From NCBI RefSeq assembly GCF_001625655.1, contig NZ_AUYB01000132.1, forward strand, positions 1 through 64,000: a stretch of 64,000 nt of DNA, written 5' to 3'. Under the pieces are notes generated by a model. That model had not been told where the DNA came from, searched no databases, and was given only the letters and a program-made list of their open reading frames with translations. Shown here one piece after another: positions 8,655-16,734 of this stretch. The DNA is from Pseudoalteromonas luteoviolacea DSM 6061. Its GTDB lineage: Bacteria > Pseudomonadota > Gammaproteobacteria > Enterobacterales > Alteromonadaceae. A program made the position numbers and the translations under genes. Position 1 is the first letter of the stretch. Every line of letters starts with the position of its first letter.

Positions 8655-8684
8655 AAGCCCAATCCTAGCGATTGGGCTTTTTTT
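8655..8684 (+). terminator. Intrinsic terminator after glk-lacI
   Basis: AAGCCCAATC (8655-8664) pairs with GATTGGGCTT (8670-8679) around a five-base loop, followed by a T-run to 8684. Confidence 0.9.
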
Positions 8685-8735
8685 GTCCATAATTTAGATA
8701 TGGGTTTTATTTAATCTAATTTTCATATTCAACTG

Positions 8736-8766
8736 TTGACACCGGTGTCAGGAATGTGAGTTAATA
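8736..8766 (+). promoter_or_regulatory. Candidate edd promoter
   Basis: A consensus -35 TTGACA (8736-8741) overlaps the first operator. A -10-like TTAATA (8761-8766) lies just before the second operator, with a 19-base spacer (18 if GTTAAT is used). The promoter is thus bracketed by two operators. Confidence 0.5.
8737..8750. promoter_or_regulatory. LacI-family operator (edd, upstream copy)
   Basis: Perfect copy of TGACACCGGTGTCA, overlapping the -35 element. Confidence 0.85.
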
Positions 8767-8769
8767 CAG

Positions 8770-8783
8770 TGACACCGGTGTCA
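8770..8783. promoter_or_regulatory. LacI-family operator (edd, downstream copy)
   Basis: Second perfect copy of TGACACCGGTGTCA, 33 bp (about three helical turns) from the first, so two dimers would sit on roughly the same DNA face. Confidence 0.85.
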
Positions 8784-8869
8784 GGTTGAGGTGAGAGACA
8801 ACCTGATAGCGTACCTTTGAACGGGTAAATCAAAGCAGCTCAGTACATATGAATGTGCTGAGCCTTTTT
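8781..8869 (+). promoter_or_regulatory. Structured edd leader with terminator-like hairpin
   Basis: Three hairpins lie between operator and gene. TCAGGTTG (8781-8788) pairs with CAACCTGA (8799-8806). CTTTGA (8815-8820) pairs with TCAAAG (8830-8835). GCTCAGTACAT (8838-8848) pairs with ATGTGCTGAGC (8853-8863) with one G-T pair, then C and five Ts (8865-8869). The last looks like an intrinsic terminator 27 bases before the edd start codon, suggesting attenuation (inference). Confidence 0.55.
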
Positions 8870-8895
8870 CCTCTAAACATGCAGAGAGGCAGATT

Positions 8896-10749
8896 ATGTT
8901 GCATCCTCGAATTCAAGAAGTTACTGAAAGAGTTGTAAAACGCAGCCAACAGACTCGAAGTGCCTACCTAAAGCGTATTCAAGAAGCAAAAAAACAAACG
9001 CGCGTTAGAGCTGGGTTAGGTTGTGGTAACTTAGCACACGTTATGGCTGCGTGTTCAAGCAGTGACAAAGCGAGATTAAAGGCTGACGATCAGCCAAACC
9101 TTGCGATCATTAATTCTTACAATGATATGCTTTCTGCTCATGTCCCCTATATCGAATATCCAGATTTAATCAAAAAGATAGCAACCAAATACGACGCTAC
9201 AGCACAAGTTGCTGGTGGTGTACCTGCAATGTGTGACGGTGTAACGCAAGGCCGTGACGGAATGGAGCTATCTTTGTTCTCGCGTGATGTAATCGCAATG
9301 TCGACTGCTGTTGCGCTATCTCATGACGTTTTCGATGGTGTATTTTGCTTAGGTGTGTGCGACAAGATAGTACCAGGGCTATTAATTGGCTCATTGTCTT
9401 TTGGTCATTTACCTATTTTCTTCTTACCAGCTGGTCCAATGGAATCTGGTATCCCAAATAAAGAAAAAGCACGTGTTCGTCAGAGTTTCGCTCAGGGCTT
9501 AGTAAGTCGAGAAGAGTTGCTGGAAGCTGAGAGTGCATCTTATCACAGTGCTGGTACATGTACCTTTTATGGAACAGCAAACTCAAACCAAATGTTGATG
9601 GAAATTATGGGTTTGCACTTGCCAGGTAGCTCATTCATCAACCCATACACCGAATTGCGTAATGGCCTTACAGCCAGTGCCGTTCAATTGATGCTTGAAC
9701 AGCTAATTAAGACCAAATCAGCAAATCCAATTGGCGAAGTTGTCAGTGAGAAAACCGTTATCAATGGTTTAGTTGGCTTGCTTGCAACAGGTGGCTCAAC
9801 AAACCATGCAATTCATTTGGTGGCTATGGCTAAAGCCGCAGGCGTTCAGATTACTTGGAAGGACATGGCAGAATTGTCAGAAGTTGTTCCACTACTAACA
9901 CGTATCTATCCAAATGGTTCTGCAGACGTTAACCACTTCCAAGCAGCAGGTGGCATGGGCTTCCTAATGCGTGAATTGCGTGACGCTGGCTTTTTACATA
10001 ACGATGTTAAGACAATTGTTGGTGAAGGGTTAGATGATTATACCAAAGAGCCTGTATTGGATGTGGACACAAATGTGATCATGACTAATAGCGAAGGCCC
10101 GAGCAAAGTTAAGTGGGTGCCGTGTCCAGAAAACTCACTTGATGAAGATGTATTGAGACCGGTGTCAAATCCGTTTAATAAGCAAGGTGGCTTACAGTTG
10201 TTAACGGGCAATTTGGGCAAAGCGGTTATCAAAGTTTCAGCGGTAGATGAAAAGCATCAGGTTGTTTCTGCTCCTGCAAAAGTATTTAGCTCTCAGGCGG
10301 CTCTACAAGATGCTTTTGCAAACGGTGAGCTAAATAGAGACTTCATCGCAGTTATTAAAGAGCAGGGGCCGAAAGCCAAAGGGATGCCTGAGTTACACAA
10401 GCTAACACCTGTTATGGCGACACTTCAGGACCAAGGCTACAAGGTGGCAATCGTCACTGATGGTCGTATGTCTGGCGCATCTGGAAAGGTACCGGCGGCA
10501 ATCCACTTGGCACCTGAAGCGGTAGAAGGTGGCACGATAGCGAAAATTCGTGAGGGCGATTTAATCACTTTAGACGCACCAAATGGTGATCTAGTACTTC
10601 ATGTTTCAGATGAAGAGCTTGCCAAACGAGAGCTTGAGCTAACTCAGCCAGAGTTAACTTTTGGTACAGGGCGAGAGCTATTCACTGGCTTTAGAAACAT
10701 GGTAAGCAGCGCAGATATGGGCGCAAGCGCCTTTGGTATCGACGAATAA
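8896..10749 (+). CDS. edd: Phosphogluconate dehydratase
   Basis: 617 residues. It dehydrates 6-phosphogluconate to KDPG, the first dedicated Entner-Doudoroff step. It belongs to the IlvD/Edd family with an iron-sulfur cluster. Recognisable blocks are AIINSYNDMLSAHVPY, AGGVPAMCDGVTQGRDGMELS, CDKIVPGLLIG, SAGTCTFYGTANSNQM, ATGGSTNHAIHL, QAAGGMGFLMREL and IVTDGRMSGASGKVPAAIHL. The length is typical of Edd. AGAGAGG before the ATG is the ribosome site. The gene leads the edd-eda-gap operon behind two LacI-type operators. An internal stretch (10154-10167) matches the operator at 13 of 14 positions. Confidence 0.97.
   Translation: MLHPRIQEVTERVVKRSQQTRSAYLKRIQEAKKQTRVRAGLGCGNLAHVMAACSSSDKARLKADDQPNLAIINSYNDMLSAHVPYIEYPDLIKKIATKYDATAQVAGGVPAMCDGVTQGRDGMELSLFSRDVIAMSTAVALSHDVFDGVFCLGVCDKIVPGLLIGSLSFGHLPIFFLPAGPMESGIPNKEKARVRQSFAQGLVSREELLEAESASYHSAGTCTFYGTANSNQMLMEIMGLHLPGSSFINPYTELRNGLTASAVQLMLEQLIKTKSANPIGEVVSEKTVINGLVGLLATGGSTNHAIHLVAMAKAAGVQITWKDMAELSEVVPLLTRIYPNGSADVNHFQAAGGMGFLMRELRDAGFLHNDVKTIVGEGLDDYTKEPVLDVDTNVIMTNSEGPSKVKWVPCPENSLDEDVLRPVSNPFNKQGGLQLLTGNLGKAVIKVSAVDEKHQVVSAPAKVFSSQAALQDAFANGELNRDFIAVIKEQGPKAKGMPELHKLTPVMATLQDQGYKVAIVTDGRMSGASGKVPAAIHLAPEAVEGGTIAKIREGDLITLDAPNGDLVLHVSDEELAKRELELTQPELTFGTGRELFTGFRNMVSSADMGASAFGIDE
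10154..10167. promoter_or_regulatory. Intragenic operator-like site in edd
   Basis: TGAGACCGGTGTCA differs from the promoter operators at one position. It encodes the LRPVS segment of Edd, a well-conserved part of the enzyme, so the match may be partly forced by codons. Confidence 0.3.
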
Positions 10750-10771
10750 CATCATTGGGAATGGGGTAATT

Positions 10772-11392
10772 ATGAAAATACAAGAAATTTTATCGGCAGC
10801 ACCAGTGGTACCTGTCATTGTTATTGAAGAGCTAGAAGATGCTATCCCTCTTGCTAGAGCGCTTTATAACGGTGGTCTGCGCGCGTTGGAAGTAACTTTA
10901 AGAACTCCGGTAGCAGCAGAAGCAGTAAAACAAATTAAAGAAGCGTTGCCAGAGGCATATGTTGGCACAGGCACGGTTGTCGACAAAGCGTCGTTTGAAG
11001 CATCTGTAAATGCTGGTGCAGATTTTATGGTCAGTCCAGGTGTGAGCTCTGAGTTATTAGAGTTAGCAAAAAGTACTGATATTCCATTTTTGCCAGGTGC
11101 TGCAACACCTAGTGAAGCAATGGAGCTAGCTGCACATGGCTTTAAGTTTTTAAAGTTTTTCCCAGCGGAAGCTGCGGGTGGTGCACCAATGTTGAAATCT
11201 ATTGGTGGGCCTCTTCCACAAGTGACATTTTGTCCAACTGGTGGGATTTCACTGGAAAGTGCGCCTAAATATTTGGCGCTAAAAAATGTAGTTTGCGTTG
11301 GCGGTACTTGGATGCTGGATAAATCGCTAATTGCAAATAAAGATTGGCAAGCCATCGAAGCGCTTGCGAAACAAGCAAGTGAAGTTAAATAA
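10772..11392 (+). CDS. eda: KDPG aldolase (2-dehydro-3-deoxy-phosphogluconate aldolase)
   Basis: 206 residues. It splits KDPG into pyruvate and glyceraldehyde 3-phosphate. The class I aldolase marks are complete: LEVTLRT with the catalytic Glu, GTGTV, SPGV, LPGAATPSE, the Schiff-base lysine K128 in FLKFFPAE, and CPTGGIS for phosphate binding. The frame extends upstream into edd (GTG 10733), but ATG 10772 has a GGGG-type ribosome site and starts exactly at the family N-terminus. It follows edd by 22 bases and precedes gap by 16, so the three are one operon. Confidence 0.97.
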   Translation: MKIQEILSAAPVVPVIVIEELEDAIPLARALYNGGLRALEVTLRTPVAAEAVKQIKEALPEAYVGTGTVVDKASFEASVNAGADFMVSPGVSSELLELAKSTDIPFLPGAATPSEAMELAAHGFKFLKFFPAEAAGGAPMLKSIGGPLPQVTFCPTGGISLESAPKYLALKNVVCVGGTWMLDKSLIANKDWQAIEALAKQASEVK

Positions 11393-11408
11393 TTAGGGGA
11401 ATGTAATC

Positions 11409-12413
11409 ATGATTAACATCGCAATTAATGGCTATGGCCGTATCGGTCGCAACGTACTACGTGCACTTTATGAGTCTGGCCAGAACGAACAAATTAAGAT
11501 TGTTGCTATTAACGACTTAGCACCAGCTGAAACAAATGCACACTTAACGCAATTTGACTCAGTTCATGGTCGTTTTCAAGAAAAGCTAACTTTAGCTGGC
11601 AACACTCTTATTATTGGCAACGATGAAATTACATTAACCCAAGAACGTGACCCTGCTAACCTGCCTTGGAAAGCTCTTAATGTGGATATCGTACTTGAAT
11701 GTACAGGTATTTTTACTTCACGTGATGCGGCTGCAAAGCATATTGAAGCAGGTGCAAAGAAAGTGATTGTATCTGCACCAGGTACTGACTTAGACGCGAC
11801 AGTTGTTCATGGTGTGAACAGTGAAGTGCTAAACGCCGAGAGCAATATTGTCTCTAACGCTTCTTGTACTACGAACTGTTTAGCGCCTGTGGCTAAAGCA
11901 TTAAACGATGTGGTAGGCATTGAGCAGGGAAGCATGACAACAATTCATGCGTTCACTAACGATCAGAATCTATGTGACGTTTATCATAAAGATTTATATC
12001 GTGCTCGTAGTGCAACGCAATCGATGATCCCAACTAAAACGGGAGCTGCAAAAGCGGTTGGCTTAGTACTTCCAGAGCTTGCAGGTAAGCTTGATGGAAT
12101 GGCCGTTCGAGTTCCTACGGTGAATGTGTCACTTGTAGATTTAACTTTTGTTGCTAAGCGCGAGACTACTGCAGAAGAAGTGAATGAAATCGTTAAGGCA
12201 GCTGCTGAAGGCGCTATGGCTGGCGTACTTGAGTACAACACGTTACCGCTCGTTTCTATTGATTTTAACCACAACCCTGCGTCATCTGTGTTTGATGCTA
12301 CGCAAACAAAAGTTGAAGGTAAACTGGTTAAGGTCATGGCTTGGTATGACAACGAATGGGGCTTCTCTAACAGAATGATTGATCAGGTTAAAGCGTTAGG
12401 CGCATTCCTGTAA
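11409..12413 (+). CDS. gap: Glyceraldehyde-3-phosphate dehydrogenase
   Basis: 334 residues, full length. IAINGYGRIGRNVLRAL is the NAD-binding start; NDL after it carries the Asp that favours NAD over NADP. The catalytic cysteine is C153 in SNASCTTNCLAP, and WYDNEWGFSNRM closes the protein. It oxidises the glyceraldehyde 3-phosphate released by Eda, so its place as third gene of the edd-eda-gap operon makes metabolic sense. It may be one of several gap genes in the genome. A very strong terminator follows 14 bases after the stop. Confidence 0.96.
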   Translation: MINIAINGYGRIGRNVLRALYESGQNEQIKIVAINDLAPAETNAHLTQFDSVHGRFQEKLTLAGNTLIIGNDEITLTQERDPANLPWKALNVDIVLECTGIFTSRDAAAKHIEAGAKKVIVSAPGTDLDATVVHGVNSEVLNAESNIVSNASCTTNCLAPVAKALNDVVGIEQGSMTTIHAFTNDQNLCDVYHKDLYRARSATQSMIPTKTGAAKAVGLVLPELAGKLDGMAVRVPTVNVSLVDLTFVAKRETTAEEVNEIVKAAAEGAMAGVLEYNTLPLVSIDFNHNPASSVFDATQTKVEGKLVKVMAWYDNEWGFSNRMIDQVKALGAFL

Positions 12414-12427
12414 AAATGTTTATTTAA

Positions 12428-12455
12428 AAGGCCCCGCAAATGCGGGGCCTTTTTT
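12428..12455 (+). terminator. Intrinsic terminator after edd-eda-gap
   Basis: AAGGCCCCGCA (12428-12438) pairs with TGCGGGGCCTT (12441-12451), then a T-run to 12455. The GC-rich 11-bp stem is one of the strongest in the window. Confidence 0.95.
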
Positions 12456-12665
12456 GTTTATACGCATAAAGAACTTGGCTTTGTGTGCTAAATATATCTC
12501 AACTCGGCCTATTTCTTAAACAGAAGCATATTGGTCGAGGTCATTTCGGTATAAACAACGATTAAACCTATTATCAATTGGTATAAGTCACTTGTGAATC
12601 ATCGCGCAATGTGAAAAAATTCCAACCAAACAAAATACAGTAAACTCCGATTCGAGGAACATAAT

Positions 12666-13310
12666 ATGCGCATTATCCTTTTAGGCGCGCCTGGTGCTGG
12701 TAAAGGCACTCAAGCTCAATTTCTGATGGAAAAATTTGGTATCCCACAAATCTCTACAGGCGACATGTTACGTGCCGCGATCAGTGAAGGTACACCGCTA
12801 GGTTTAGAAGCAAAGAAAGTAATGGATGCAGGCCAGTTGGTTTCTGATGAAATTATCATTGGTTTAGTTAAAGAGCGTATTGCAAAGCCTGATTGTGAAA
12901 AAGGTTTCCTACTAGATGGTTTCCCGCGCACTATTCCTCAAGCTGATGCAATGAAAGAAAACGCGATCAATATTGATCACGTAATTGAATTCGATGTTGC
13001 TGATGAAATTATTGTTGAGCGCATGGGCGGCCGTCGCGTACACCCAGGCTCTGGTCGTGTTTACCACGTTGTTTACAATCCACCTAAGGTTGAAGGTAAA
13101 GATGATGAGACAGGTGAAGACTTAATTATCCGTGCTGATGATACCGAAGAAACGGTACGTAAGCGCCTAGGTATCTACCATGACCAAACAAGACCTCTAG
13201 TTGACTACTACCAAGCAGAGGCGGAAGCTGGCAATACGCAGTATCACAAACTTGACGGTACACAAGCAGTAGAAAGCGTGAGCCAAAAGCTAGGTGAATT
13301 ACTAGGTTAA
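12666..13310 (+). CDS. adk: Adenylate kinase
   Basis: 214 residues, the usual length for the long-lid form. It interconverts ATP + AMP and 2 ADP. The P-loop GAPGAGKGTQ is at residues 7-16; STGDMLRAAI and LLDGFPRTIPQA are the AMP-binding segments. The lid starts at GGRRVHPGSGRVYH and lacks zinc cysteines, as in enterobacterial Adk. RADDTEETVRKRL follows. GAGG before the ATG supports the start. It is monocistronic with its own terminator. Confidence 0.98.
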   Translation: MRIILLGAPGAGKGTQAQFLMEKFGIPQISTGDMLRAAISEGTPLGLEAKKVMDAGQLVSDEIIIGLVKERIAKPDCEKGFLLDGFPRTIPQADAMKENAINIDHVIEFDVADEIIVERMGGRRVHPGSGRVYHVVYNPPKVEGKDDETGEDLIIRADDTEETVRKRLGIYHDQTRPLVDYYQAEAEAGNTQYHKLDGTQAVESVSQKLGELLG

Positions 13311-13336
13311 TTTACTGACCAAGTATTTAGACAGTA

Positions 13337-13362
13337 AAGCCCAGCGATAGCTGGGTTTTTTT
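13337..13362 (+). terminator. Intrinsic terminator after adk
   Basis: CCCAGC (13340-13345) pairs with GCTGGG (13350-13355) around GATA, extended by A-T and G-T pairs, followed by seven Ts. Confidence 0.85.
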
Positions 13363-13385
13363 ATGCGCGAAAAGTAAGAAAAAGT

Positions 13386-13408
13386 GCGCCTTATTTCGAG
13401 CAAGGCGC
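13386..13408 (-). terminator. Candidate terminator of the EAL gene (minus strand)
   Basis: GCGCCTT (13386-13392) pairs with AAGGCGC (13402-13408). Read on the minus strand, the hairpin is followed by ACTTTTTCTT, a U-rich tract. It lies about 80 bases past the end of the EAL gene. Confidence 0.55.
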
Positions 13409-13484
13409 GAATATATTTGGGGGAATCCAAATGCCAAACCATATAATTTGGGCAGGGATATTAAACACTATATTTATGACTAAA

Positions 13485-15785
13485 TTATGACAAGGTGGCG
13501 CTGCCAGACTGATGGGCTTTGTGTTGCATCACTAGCTTATCAGCAGCACAAGGCTTGCTAAACCAGTACCCCTGGAATTCTTTAATGCCGAGCTCACACA
13601 ACATAGCATAATCGCTGTGTGTTTCTACACCCTCTGCAAGCAGAGATATGTGCATATTGTCGCAGATAGTAATTAACCCAAGTAATAATGCATGCTGCTT
13701 TTTAACATCATTGATATCAGTTAGTAAGCTCCTATCTAGCTTAAGGCGCTTAATGGGGCATTCTAGTACGCGAGCAATGTTTGAGTATCCAGTACCAAAA
13801 TCATCGATGCTGAGAATAAACCCGAGTTCTTCTAGCCTGTTCATTGTGTGGTTGTGATCATCTGCAAAGCTATACTCAGTTAGTTCAAGTTCTATAGAGC
13901 TAGGGGAGATACCATAAGCCTGTGTAATTCTCTGAACATCATTTACAAACTCAGGGTCCGCAATATCACGAGAGCTGATATTGATGGCTATTGGTACATC
14001 AATATACGAGTTCTTAGTTAAAAACTGGCAAACCATTTCGAGCATCGTTCGTGTAACATAGCTGACAAGTCCAAATTCTTCCGCAATTGGAATAAATTGA
14101 GAAGGCGGAACCCAGCCTAATAGATTACTATGCCATCTCGCCAAGGCTTCATAACCGATAATGTTTTTGTCAATATCATGCTTACTTTGCAGATATAACT
14201 TAAGTTCGCCCAGTTCAATGGACTTTTCTAAAAGCAGTGCCATTTCATGACGAGCAAGCGTTTGTCTTCGCGTTAGTTGATCAAATATGGTGACCATTTG
14301 TTCGGGGGCGCGAAGTTCGCATGCCTGTAGTGCATTCTTCAGTAATCTCTCAGCAACATAACCATGTTCGGGATAGGTTGCGATACCGATTGCGTACTTT
14401 GAATGAAATTGGTGTTGCCCTAGTTTTAACCAAAAGTCGAGGTTCTTATGCCATCGATTTGCGGTCTCACTCAGAGAGCTTTGGGTTTCAACAAGAATAG
14501 CGATACGCCCAGCGCCAATATATGCGATTTGGTCAAGCAAATCAGCTTCCTGCTCAACTAATTGGTTTATACGAGAGTAGAGCGTACGATGTTGTTCACC
14601 ATCAATCATATAGTCTAAAACATGCTTATTCAGATTGTCTGCTATTAACAAAGCAAAAGGAGTACCTCTATCAATATGTACTTGTAATTGCTCTAGCAGC
14701 CATGTTTTGTTCGGTAAGTTGGTTGTTTTATCAAAGTATTTGGCTTGCTGGTGCGCGACGTCCAAAGCGAGTAAATCGTGCTGCATTTGTTGTTGATCAG
14801 AGACATCTTCTAAATACCAAGCTTTAATTCTGTCTGAGTGCTGTTCTTGTGCAGCTACTTCAATACATTTATTGTCAATGGTAAATGTTTTGGCAACATC
14901 CATCAGTAATTCGTTGTCAGAAGTCAGAAAAGTTATGTCATCTTTAGTAATGCGACTTAGATTAAGTGGCAGGGGAGTCGTTTGGATCCCAAGCAACCTT
15001 TTTGCTTTATCATTAGCCTCAACAATATTTAGTGATGGATCGACGAGAAGAATGGCATTATATGATTTTTGAAAGAAGCGCTGATATATTTGTTTTTGAG
15101 ATCTCAAAAGTGAATTATTTTCCAGCATGTGCTGGTTTAACCGATTTGCAGCTAAACTCGTCCTCCATACAGCTAACGGAATACAGCAATTTAAGAAGAA
15201 AAACAGTAAGAGCTGAATGTGCAAAGGCGCGTCCACCAGCATACGTTGACCTTTCGGCAGAAGTGACAGGTCGATATTGTTCACAATCATTAGAAAGGGA
15301 AGGATATTGATAAGCGCGTAAAATGTTGCCGTTTTCTTACCAATTAAAATCAGTGCAATGATTGGCGTAATATACATAAATATAGAGCCAAGGTGTGCAA
15401 GCGTTACGTTTGGGATAAATAAGTTGATAAACACACCTGCCATCACAATGCTGAATAGCAATAATTGCGCAGTGATGAAAAATGCTCGTCTACTTAAATA
15501 AAGTAAACCAGCTAAGCTGACTGTATAACCTGCTGTTAAAGCAATAACATAATCCAAATTATAGTCGATGGCTGCAGGCAAGCTGTTGAGGAAAATTCCA
15601 AGGCAAAGTATCAAGCCCGTGGTTAGAATAATTCTAAGCGCACTAAGCCTCCATGCTGGGACCTTAACAGTGGGTCTTTGTTCTTCTTCAAGCAAGAAAA
15701 ATCGACTAAAAGTACTCAAAACTAAATATTTCGTATTATTATTTTGAACAATACTAAGGTCTACGCGTACACAATTCAATGACAA
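13485..15785 (-). CDS. Membrane EAL-domain cyclic di-GMP phosphodiesterase with degenerate GGDEF
   Basis: 766 residues. Several membrane segments fill about residues 45-210, a PAS-like region follows (ILLVDPSLNIVEANDKAKRLLG), then a GGDEF-like domain whose signature has decayed to YIGAGRIAIL, then a complete EAL domain (about 515-755). The phosphodiesterase residues are all there: GYEALARW, INISSRDI, ELTEYSF, SIDDFGTGYSN, LKLDRSL, AEGVET and QGYWFSKP. It should hydrolyse cyclic di-GMP, with the dead GGDEF domain as a possible GTP sensor. The N-terminal ~35 residues are polar and the exact start is uncertain. Confidence 0.9.
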   Translation of the reverse strand: MSLNCVRVDLSIVQNNNTKYLVLSTFSRFFLLEEEQRPTVKVPAWRLSALRIILTTGLILCLGIFLNSLPAAIDYNLDYVIALTAGYTVSLAGLLYLSRRAFFITAQLLLFSIVMAGVFINLFIPNVTLAHLGSIFMYITPIIALILIGKKTATFYALINILPFLMIVNNIDLSLLPKGQRMLVDAPLHIQLLLFFFLNCCIPLAVWRTSLAANRLNQHMLENNSLLRSQKQIYQRFFQKSYNAILLVDPSLNIVEANDKAKRLLGIQTTPLPLNLSRITKDDITFLTSDNELLMDVAKTFTIDNKCIEVAAQEQHSDRIKAWYLEDVSDQQQMQHDLLALDVAHQQAKYFDKTTNLPNKTWLLEQLQVHIDRGTPFALLIADNLNKHVLDYMIDGEQHRTLYSRINQLVEQEADLLDQIAYIGAGRIAILVETQSSLSETANRWHKNLDFWLKLGQHQFHSKYAIGIATYPEHGYVAERLLKNALQACELRAPEQMVTIFDQLTRRQTLARHEMALLLEKSIELGELKLYLQSKHDIDKNIIGYEALARWHSNLLGWVPPSQFIPIAEEFGLVSYVTRTMLEMVCQFLTKNSYIDVPIAINISSRDIADPEFVNDVQRITQAYGISPSSIELELTEYSFADDHNHTMNRLEELGFILSIDDFGTGYSNIARVLECPIKRLKLDRSLLTDINDVKKQHALLLGLITICDNMHISLLAEGVETHSDYAMLCELGIKEFQGYWFSKPCAADKLVMQHKAHQSGSATLS

Positions 15786-16071
15786 ATAGTTAAAATAAGG
15801 ACCTAAATCAAAGTGATTACGCTGTCATAAGGTATCGCGAACATAGTAAAATGCATTGTTTAGACCGAAGTTTAAGCTTTTCAGACATAATTGCTGAATG
15901 TTAAGGGCAGTTAAATATCGCCGTTGTTTCAGGCGAAATATTACATCAACCCTTTTGTTATGAATGAATTGATTGATAAGTATCCAAAAACACACCAGAG
16001 TACTGATAAATTACTTAAAAGCAGTTAAGATGTTGGCATAGCACCCATTTAATAGAAGGCTTGAGTAGAAA

Positions 16072-16704
16072 ATGAGCAAAGGGTTTATGTTGGTTTGTGA
16101 TGGCAGCAATGGCGCAGGAAAAACCACCGTAATTAAGGGTATCGAAGCGCATTTGCAATCAAAAGGGTACGAAGTCGTTTTGACACGTGAGCCTGGTGGA
16201 ACTGAGATTGGTGAAAAAATACGTGAGGTGATTTTAGATCCATCTACGCCACAGATGTCTGATATGACAGAACTGATGTTATTTGGTGCAGCAAGAGCAC
16301 AACATATTGTAGAGAAAATTAAGCCTGCATTAGATGCGGGTAAAATAGTGATATCTGACCGGTTTGATGCCGCAACATTCAGCTTTCAACACTATGCACG
16401 TGGCATTGATTTAGAGACGATAAAAACGATCAATGATTTGGCATTAAGCGGGTTTAAGCCTGACTTGAATATTATTCTTGATTTAGATCCTAAAGTTGGC
16501 TTGCAGAGAGTTCAACAGCGTGGTGAAGGAATGGATCGACTTGAAGTTGAAAAACTAGATTTTCTCAACAGAGCGAGAGAAGGTTATTTAGCCCAAGCTG
16601 CCGCAGAGCCCGAAATATTTACCGTCATCGATGCGAGTTTTTCAAAAGATGAAGTCTTACAGCGCTGTCTTAATGCGGTAGACAACTTGTTTGAGAAAGT
16701 ATGA
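16072..16704 (+). CDS. tmk: Thymidylate kinase
   Basis: 210 residues. It phosphorylates dTMP to dTDP. The P-loop reads DGSNGAGKTT near the N-terminus, where the usual first Glu is replaced by an Asp-Gly-Ser-Asn variant. TREPGGTEIGEKIRE is the DRX/REPGG substrate motif, SDRFDAATFSFQ the dTMP-binding block, and LDLDPKVGLQRVQQRGEG the lid. It leads the tmk-holB-pilZ-tatD cluster common in gammaproteobacteria; the usual upstream neighbour mltG (yceG) is absent here, replaced by a divergent EAL gene. Confidence 0.96.
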   Translation: MSKGFMLVCDGSNGAGKTTVIKGIEAHLQSKGYEVVLTREPGGTEIGEKIREVILDPSTPQMSDMTELMLFGAARAQHIVEKIKPALDAGKIVISDRFDAATFSFQHYARGIDLETIKTINDLALSGFKPDLNIILDLDPKVGLQRVQQRGEGMDRLEVEKLDFLNRAREGYLAQAAAEPEIFTVIDASFSKDEVLQRCLNAVDNLFEKV

Positions 16705-16734
16705 TGTACTTTTCATTAGCTGAGGCCCTTTAAC

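Noticed and set aside
10864..11355. 163-codon open frame antisense to eda
   Set aside because: It lies wholly opposite a conserved enzyme gene, has no ribosome site, and its composition mirrors eda codons. The same holds for frames opposite pta (40163-40771), the Lcl protein (47852-48313) and the TonB receptor (63382-63816).
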